Assembly: GCF_002811985.1 (NCBI RefSeq)
Contig: NZ_NPDU01000042.1
Coordinates: 1-37,206 of the forward strand
From: Leptospira adleri
Lineage (GTDB): Bacteria; Spirochaetota; Leptospiria; Leptospirales; Leptospiraceae
Length of the DNA stretch: 37,206 bases
Direction of reading: 5' to 3'
Under the pieces are notes generated by a model, which saw only the letters and a program-made list of their open reading frames with translations, did no database searches and was not told the origin of the DNA. Positions 32,134 through 37,206 of the stretch are shown here, piece by piece. The position numbers and the translations under genes are program-made. The stretch's first letter is position 1. The number at the start of each line of letters is the position of its first letter.

Positions 32134-32151
32134 TTCAAGCGGGCGCTTGAA
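32134..32151. promoter_or_regulatory. Isolated 18-bp operator-like palindrome
   Basis: TTCAAGCG-GG-CGCTTGAA has perfect 8-bp arms around GG. This style of dyad is typical of TetR-family operators. The only frame downstream is the 55-residue one at 32212. Confidence 0.45.
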
Positions 32152-32211
32152 AATTTGAGAGATGGATGGATTTGATTTTCGAAGACGAATTTCGATCTAG
32201 GTAAAACCGTT

Positions 32212-32379
32212 TTGAAATTACTGAATTCTACTAAGAACGGATCTGAAATCCGGCTGCAATGCTTTTTAGAAAATCGGTTTGTCGAAAACGGAGTAAACGA
32301 TAGAGATCTAACGATTCTATTGTTTGCATTTGGGTTTGAAAAATCGAGGATATCCGAAAAATTCTTAAAAAGAAACTGA
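32212..32379 (+). CDS. Possible 55-residue small gene or gene remnant
   Basis: TTG start with AGG about 10 bp upstream. The peptide (MKLLNSTKNGSEIRLQCFLE, then ENGVNDRDLTILLFAFGFEK to KRN) has balanced, protein-like composition and a hydrophobic core segment. No family recognised. It may be a real small protein or the surviving C-terminal end of a lost gene. Confidence 0.25.
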   Translation: MKLLNSTKNGSEIRLQCFLENRFVENGVNDRDLTILLFAFGFEKSRISEKFLKRN

Positions 32380-32415
32380 AGGTGGAATCGAAAAACATAT
32401 TATGAATCCTTAAAG

Positions 32416-32445
32416 TTTCAAAGCCCTCGCTCGAGGGCTTTGAAA
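32416..32445 (-). terminator. Hairpin terminator after the transaldolase
   Basis: TTTCAAAGCCCTCG and CGAGGGCTTTGAAA form a perfect 14-bp stem with a 2-nt centre, 8 bp past the transaldolase stop. There is no long T-run on either side, so termination may depend on the stem strength. Confidence 0.75.
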
Positions 32446-32452
32446 ATAGAAA

Positions 32453-33097
32453 TCACCACTTCAGTTTTTTGGCATCCTCTAAGAATTTTTCCAAACCGAT
32501 ATCCGTGAGCGGATGTTTGAAAAGCTGCAAAAACGCGGAATGCGGCATCGTCGCGCAGTCGGCTCCTCTGAGAGCGGATTCTTTTAAGTGCATCGGCCCG
32601 CGGATGGACGCAGCGAGAATTCTCGTATCGTATCCGTAGTTGTCGTAGATCTCTCTGATTTCGGAAATAAGTTCCATACCGTCCCAGCTCGTATCGTCGA
32701 CTCTTCCGATAAAGGGGGAAATAAAAGTCGCTCCCGCTTTTGCGGCGAGTAGCGCCTGCGGCGCCGAGAAACAAAGAGTTACGTTCGTTGGAATATTCCT
32801 TTTCGTGAGTTCAACGACAGTCTTGAGACCTTCGGGAATCAAGGGAACTTTTACGACCACGTTTTCCGCGATTTCGACGAGTTCGAGCGCTTCCTTCAGC
32901 ATACCGTCAAACTTGGTTGAGAGAACTTCAGCGCTCACTGGGCCTGGAACGATCGCACAAATTTCCTTGATGACTTCTTTAAAGTTTCTTCCGGACTTTG
33001 CGATGATAGAAGGATTGGTTGTGACCCCGTCCACCAGACCGTAAGATGCGATCTCTTTGATTTCATCGATATTGGCTGTATCTAGATATAATTCCAT
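32453..33097 (-). CDS. tal: Small transaldolase / fructose-6-phosphate aldolase-like protein
   Basis: A 214-residue class I aldolase of the TalC/FSA subfamily: DTANIDEI (6-13), VTTNPSII (25-32), Schiff-base Lys83 in [38 protein letters not shown]. It transfers a three-carbon dihydroxyacetone unit in the pentose phosphate pathway, or acts as a fructose-6-phosphate aldolase. The length is right for this short subfamily. AGGAG precedes ATG 33097. It is cytoplasmic, the last gene of the minus-strand block, and separated from the previous gene by a repeat array, so it probably has its own promoter. Confidence 0.95.
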   Translation of the reverse strand: MELYLDTANIDEIKEIASYGLVDGVTTNPSIIAKSGRNFKEVIKEICAIVPGPVSAEVLSTKFDGMLKEALELVEIAENVVVKVPLIPEGLKTVVELTKRNIPTNVTLCFSAPQALLAAKAGATFISPFIGRVDDTSWDGMELISEIREIYDNYGYDTRILAASIRGPMHLKESALRGADCATMPHSAFLQLFKHPLTDIGLEKFLEDAKKLKW

Positions 33098-33355
33098 GAT
33101 AAAAGGCTCCTGAAAAATACGTGCTTAGATCATGGTTGGAAAGCTAGGTCAAGGTCAATAGAATTTTGAGCAAATCCGCTCCTTTTGAAAACGAGATTCT
33201 CTTAGGAAAGTTGAATTCGAATTCTACTCGATTTTTGTCAATCGGCAACCTGCGGAGTTCGATCGGAGAGTCTATTTCTCCTCGGATTGAAAGTTTTTAT
33301 CTCGCGACCGCTTTTAATTCGAATTTGAGATGCCGATGGAAAACGAATATTTTCA
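33098..33355. other. Upstream region of the transaldolase
   Basis: No gene is supported. The 84-codon plus-strand frame starting at 33166 lacks a ribosome binding site and runs into the repeat array. The tal promoter is expected in the left part. Confidence 0.4.
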
Positions 33356-33720
33356 GATCGCGAAGACGTCCGCTTCGCTTCCTGAACTTAAGAACTTCGC
33401 TCTTGTCGAATGACCCGTAGGGAATGAGACACCTGAGTTTCCCTGGATCGCGAAGACGTCCGCTTCGCTTCCTGAACTTAAGAACTTCGCTCTCTATGGA
33501 TCGCGAAGACGTCCGCTTCGCTTCCTGAACTTAAGAACTTCGCTCTCTATGGATCGCGAAGACGTCCGCTTCGCTTCCTGAACTTAAGAACTTCGCTCTC
33601 TATGGATCGCGAAGACGTCCGCTTCGCTTCCTGAACTTAAGAACTTCGCTCTCTATGGATCGCGAAGACGTCCGCTTCGCTTCCTGAACTTAAGAACTTC
33701 GCTCTCTATGGATCGCGAAG
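33356..33720. repeat. 53-bp tandem repeat array (VNTR-like)
   Basis: Five identical 53-bp units start at 33446, 33499, 33552, 33605 and 33658. A sixth breaks off after 10 bp at 33720, directly against the stop codon of the next gene. An outlying copy at 33356-33403 matches the first 48 bases and is separated by 42 unrelated bases. Each unit has GCGAAG once and its complement CTTCGC twice; GCGAAGACGTCCGCTTCGC can fold as a hairpin. 53 is not a multiple of three and each frame has stops, so it is not coding. The identity between units points to recent expansion. Confidence 0.95.
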
Positions 33721-34446
33721 TTAAGGAATCAAGTCACGAAGCGTTTTGATTTCTTCGGCGTTAAAAAATTCTTTGTATTCTTTTTCGATTTGGAATTTAA
33801 TAGAGGAACTGAAATAGTCGACCCTTCTTGTGAAAGGCATTTTTTTATAAGATTCTTTCCACTGAACGATATAACCGCCCTTAGGTGGGGACTGTTTTTC
33901 GTCGGTTTTTTCCCAGAGAACCGCGCCGCCGATCTTATTTTCTGCTAAGGCTTCCTTCTTCGGCTTTCCGTATTTTTGTTCCAGTTTTTGTTGGACTTCC
34001 TTTCCGGGAAGATAACGAAACAAAACTCCTACGGAAAATAAAATTCCCGGAGCCGAATGATTTCCTTCGTCCATTTCCGATTTGTTTTCCGCAGTAGCGC
34101 TTGCGGTTTGACCCTTAGGTCTGGAATCCAAAACGATCTTTGGAGTAGAATAAAAACGATAAGAATAAAGAATCCCGTTTCTTCGAATCAGAAGTGTTTT
34201 TTCCTTATCTTCAAAAACGATCTCCACTTTTTCGTCGTTCTGAGGGTTTGTGGAAAGAGATAAGAATTTCTCGCGAAGGTTCGCATAACTTTCTCCCCAA
34301 GAAGATTCCGCAAAACCTTCCAAAAGATTGAAGGCCTGTTGTTGGGTATTATTCGGTTGTCTCCGATTGGGACCTTCGTCCGGCAACTGAGCAAACAGGG
34401 CAGCGGGTGCGATGATGAAAGTAAGGAGAAGAACGAGAATTCTCAT
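33721..34446 (-). CDS. Exported hypothetical protein
   Basis: A 241-residue protein with a signal peptide (MRILVLLLTFIIAPAALFAQ, cleavage after FAQ or ALFA) and no lipobox. The mature part opens with a Pro/Asn/Gln-rich linker, then a mixed domain: FAESSWGESYANLREKFLSLS, KVEIVFEDKEKTLLIRRNGILYSYRFY, GKEVQQKLEQKYGKPKKE and VDYFSSSIKFQIEKEYKEFF. The WGxSxxxLREKF pattern recalls periplasmic proteins of unknown function that measure or bind in the cell envelope. It lies 30 bp after a membrane protein gene and is probably co-transcribed with purH. Its stop codon abuts the repeat array. Confidence 0.75.
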   Translation of the reverse strand: MRILVLLLTFIIAPAALFAQLPDEGPNRRQPNNTQQQAFNLLEGFAESSWGESYANLREKFLSLSTNPQNDEKVEIVFEDKEKTLLIRRNGILYSYRFYSTPKIVLDSRPKGQTASATAENKSEMDEGNHSAPGILFSVGVLFRYLPGKEVQQKLEQKYGKPKKEALAENKIGGAVLWEKTDEKQSPPKGGYIVQWKESYKKMPFTRRVDYFSSSIKFQIEKEYKEFFNAEEIKTLRDLIP

Positions 34447-34476
34447 ATTCTAACTATCGGCAGTTTTTTGGGAAAC

Positions 34477-35103
34477 TTATTCAGATTCTTCCTCGTAAGA
34501 AGGCTTTTTCGAACCCGAGAAATGAATTCCACCGATCTTCACCTTTCCGTTCCAGCGCAGGACGAGTAAAACCGCAATGATTCCAACGTTCGGAAGTACG
34601 AACAAGAATGGGATTTCATGAAAAAGTCCGTACACCGCAAGATTGGAAGCGATGACTGAAATCGAACATCCGCTGATTACGGGCACTTCTTGTTCGAAAA
34701 AACGGACCAAAAAATGATTGGGACTCGTGGATGGAAGATCCTTTAAAATAAGTTCCACCAAAACGCCGTAAGTTGTAAAGAGAGTCACGGGAAGTAAAAA
34801 GGAAAGAAAGAAATAATTTCCAAACGCGTCCGCGTAGTGAGGAGCTCCGATGATTCCTCCCATCAAAGTCCAAAGATAGGAAACAAAAGCGGAAATGAAG
34901 AATGCGATCGCTCCGTACTGAAGGCTTCCTCCGGATTCCAAAAGTTTGAGTAGTTCTTCCGGAAGAATTCGGATCCAGTCTACGAGTTCCATCCTTTCAA
35001 AGGAATCTCTTCCTGAGAGAAATAGGAGTTTGAAGTAATAGCTCACAAGAACTAAAACCCCGGCTACAAATCCGAAGAAGATGAGATAGAGTAGAAATTC
35101 CAT
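34477..35103 (-). CDS. Membrane protein of unknown function (Yip1-like topology)
   Basis: A 208-residue integral membrane protein with about five hydrophobic segments (roughly 2-28, 62-84, 95-118, 142-160, 164-183) and a charged tail ([18 protein letters not shown]). The layout is like Yip1/DUF-type small membrane proteins, but no diagnostic motif is visible. ATG 35103 is one base after the purH stop, so translation is coupled to purH. Confidence 0.78.
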   Translation of the reverse strand: MEFLLYLIFFGFVAGVLVLVSYYFKLLFLSGRDSFERMELVDWIRILPEELLKLLESGGSLQYGAIAFFISAFVSYLWTLMGGIIGAPHYADAFGNYFFLSFLLPVTLFTTYGVLVELILKDLPSTSPNHFLVRFFEQEVPVISGCSISVIASNLAVYGLFHEIPFLFVLPNVGIIAVLLVLRWNGKVKIGGIHFSGSKKPSYEEESE

Positions 35104-35104
35104 A

Positions 35105-36640
<1,536 letters not shown>

Positions 36641-36643
36641 TTT

Positions 36644-37206
36644 CTATTGAATGCTGACCTTTCTATTTTGGATCTGAAGCCGACCCTGGCAAAAATACTG
36701 AACCGCGAGTGGCAGGATTTTATGTTCCTCTTTGAGAATCTCCAGAGTCAAATCTCTTTCCGACATTCCCTCCTTGATTTTCACAACTCCCTGCAAGATC
36801 ACCGGACCGGAATCGACTCCTTCATCCACAAAATGAGCCGTACAACCGGCGATTTTTACTCCGTATTCAAAGGCTTGCTTTTGGGCGCCCAAACCGGGGA
36901 ACGCGGGTAAAAGAGAAGGGTGAATATTGATGATCTTGTTTGGAAAGGCTCTGATAATTTCGGGTTTCAGAATCTTCATATATCCCGCGGTTACGATCAG
37001 ATCGGGTTCTAGTTCTAAGAGTCGATCGAGAAGGGCTTTGTGATACGCCGCCTTGTCTTCGAAGGATTTGAAATCCAGAACTTGCACGGGAAGACCGAAT
37101 TCTTTTGAAACTTCCCGGGCCTTGCAACCGGGGTTGTCCGTGAGAAGGGCAATTCCGGTCCCGGCGATTTTGCCTTTTTTTACATTTTCGAGAACGGCTT
37201 TCAGAT
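36644..37206 (-). CDS. purN: Phosphoribosylglycinamide formyltransferase, 5' end cut by the window
   Basis: The frame is open to the right edge of the window; the GTG at 37087 is internal. The visible 187 residues include LKAVLENVKKGKIAGTGIAL, TDNPGCKAREVSKEFGLPV, the formyl-folate and catalytic segment NIHPSLLPAFPGLGAQKQAFEYG, and GCTAHFVDEGVDSGPVI with the catalytic Asp. The only missing part is the short N-terminus holding the GSN motif. The enzyme adds a formyl group to GAR in purine synthesis. The stop is 3 bp before purH. Confidence 0.96.
   Translation of the reverse strand, partial: LKAVLENVKKGKIAGTGIALLTDNPGCKAREVSKEFGLPVQVLDFKSFEDKAAYHKALLDRLLELEPDLIVTAGYMKILKPEIIRAFPNKIINIHPSLLPAFPGLGAQKQAFEYGVKIAGCTAHFVDEGVDSGPVILQGVVKIKEGMSERDLTLEILKEEHKILPLAVQYFCQGRLQIQNRKVSIQ

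Larger units (their letters stand above)
32039..32415. other. Intergenic region with palindrome and short frame
   Basis: Some 375 bases between a plus-strand gene and the 3' end of transaldolase, with no large gene. It holds an isolated operator-like palindrome and a 55-residue frame, listed separately. Confidence 0.45.

Noticed and set aside
33166..33420. 84-codon plus-strand frame before the repeat array
   Set aside because: TTG start without a ribosome binding site, and its C-terminus is made of repeat sequence.
33446..33720. The 53-bp repeats as a CRISPR array
   Set aside because: The units are directly adjacent and identical throughout; there are no variable spacers and no cas genes.
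37085..37087. GTG at 37087 as the purN start
   Set aside because: Conserved PurN sequence (TDNPGCKAREVSKEFGLPV) continues upstream to the window edge.

Overview
The window reads as chromosomal DNA of a spirochaete of the genus Leptospira, probably a pathogen-clade species with G+C in the mid-40s by eye. The grounds are an Omp85/BamA C-terminus, a FecR-domain lipoprotein with the features of leptospiral LipL45/Qlp42, loose spirochaetal lipoboxes, many TTG starts, and several short exported proteins of the kind that are genus-specific. The species call is inference. No rRNA, tRNA, insertion sequence, phage gene or CRISPR array is visible. Gene density is high, and about 35 protein genes are supported.

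Layout. 1-5.9 kb (+): the 3' end of a BamA-type outer-membrane protein, a UvrD/PcrA helicase overlapping it by 4 bp, a small exported protein, a CysQ-type phosphatase and a glycosyltransferase. 5.9-9.9 kb: a convergent unknown gene, a thioredoxin-fold lipoprotein, an acyl-CoA synthetase with an unusual hydrophobic insert and its terminator, and an unknown gene. 9.9-13.6 kb (-): PTS enzyme I, LpxC (lipid A synthesis) and a short-chain dehydrogenase. 13.7-15.8 kb (+): three tandem AIM24-family paralogues. 16.3-18.5 kb: a small exported helical protein, YceI and an unknown protein. 18.6-20.7 kb: a TetR regulator divergent from an alpha/beta hydrolase, with two matching palindromic operators between them. 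21-25.4 kb: a Tyr/Gly-rich lipoprotein, an orphan radical SAM enzyme, a PQQ-type sugar dehydrogenase and the LipL45-like lipoprotein with its own promoter and terminator.

26-27.4 kb (+): a membrane ferric-reductase-like flavoprotein overlapping an exported cytochrome b5-like protein, which looks like an electron-transfer pair across the inner membrane. 27.5-28.7 kb (-): lipoyl synthase and a small overlapping gene. 28.8-32.0 kb (+): a tightly coupled run of pseudouridine synthase, MBOAT acyltransferase and SGNH-like protein; the last two look like an export-side O-acylation pair. 32.4-37.2 kb (-): purN (cut by the window edge), purH, a membrane protein and an exported protein, then a 53-bp tandem-repeat array, then a small transaldolase.

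The most notable non-genic structures are the 53-bp repeat array (33356-33720), the TetR operator pair (19267-19334), an inverted-repeat-bounded element of about 180 bp (around 25701-25885), and a lone 18-bp palindrome upstream of a 55-residue reading frame (32134-32379). No complete novel defence or mobile system was found. The best candidates for undescribed biology are the triple AIM24 cluster, the orphan radical SAM enzyme, and the reductase/cytochrome b5 pair.
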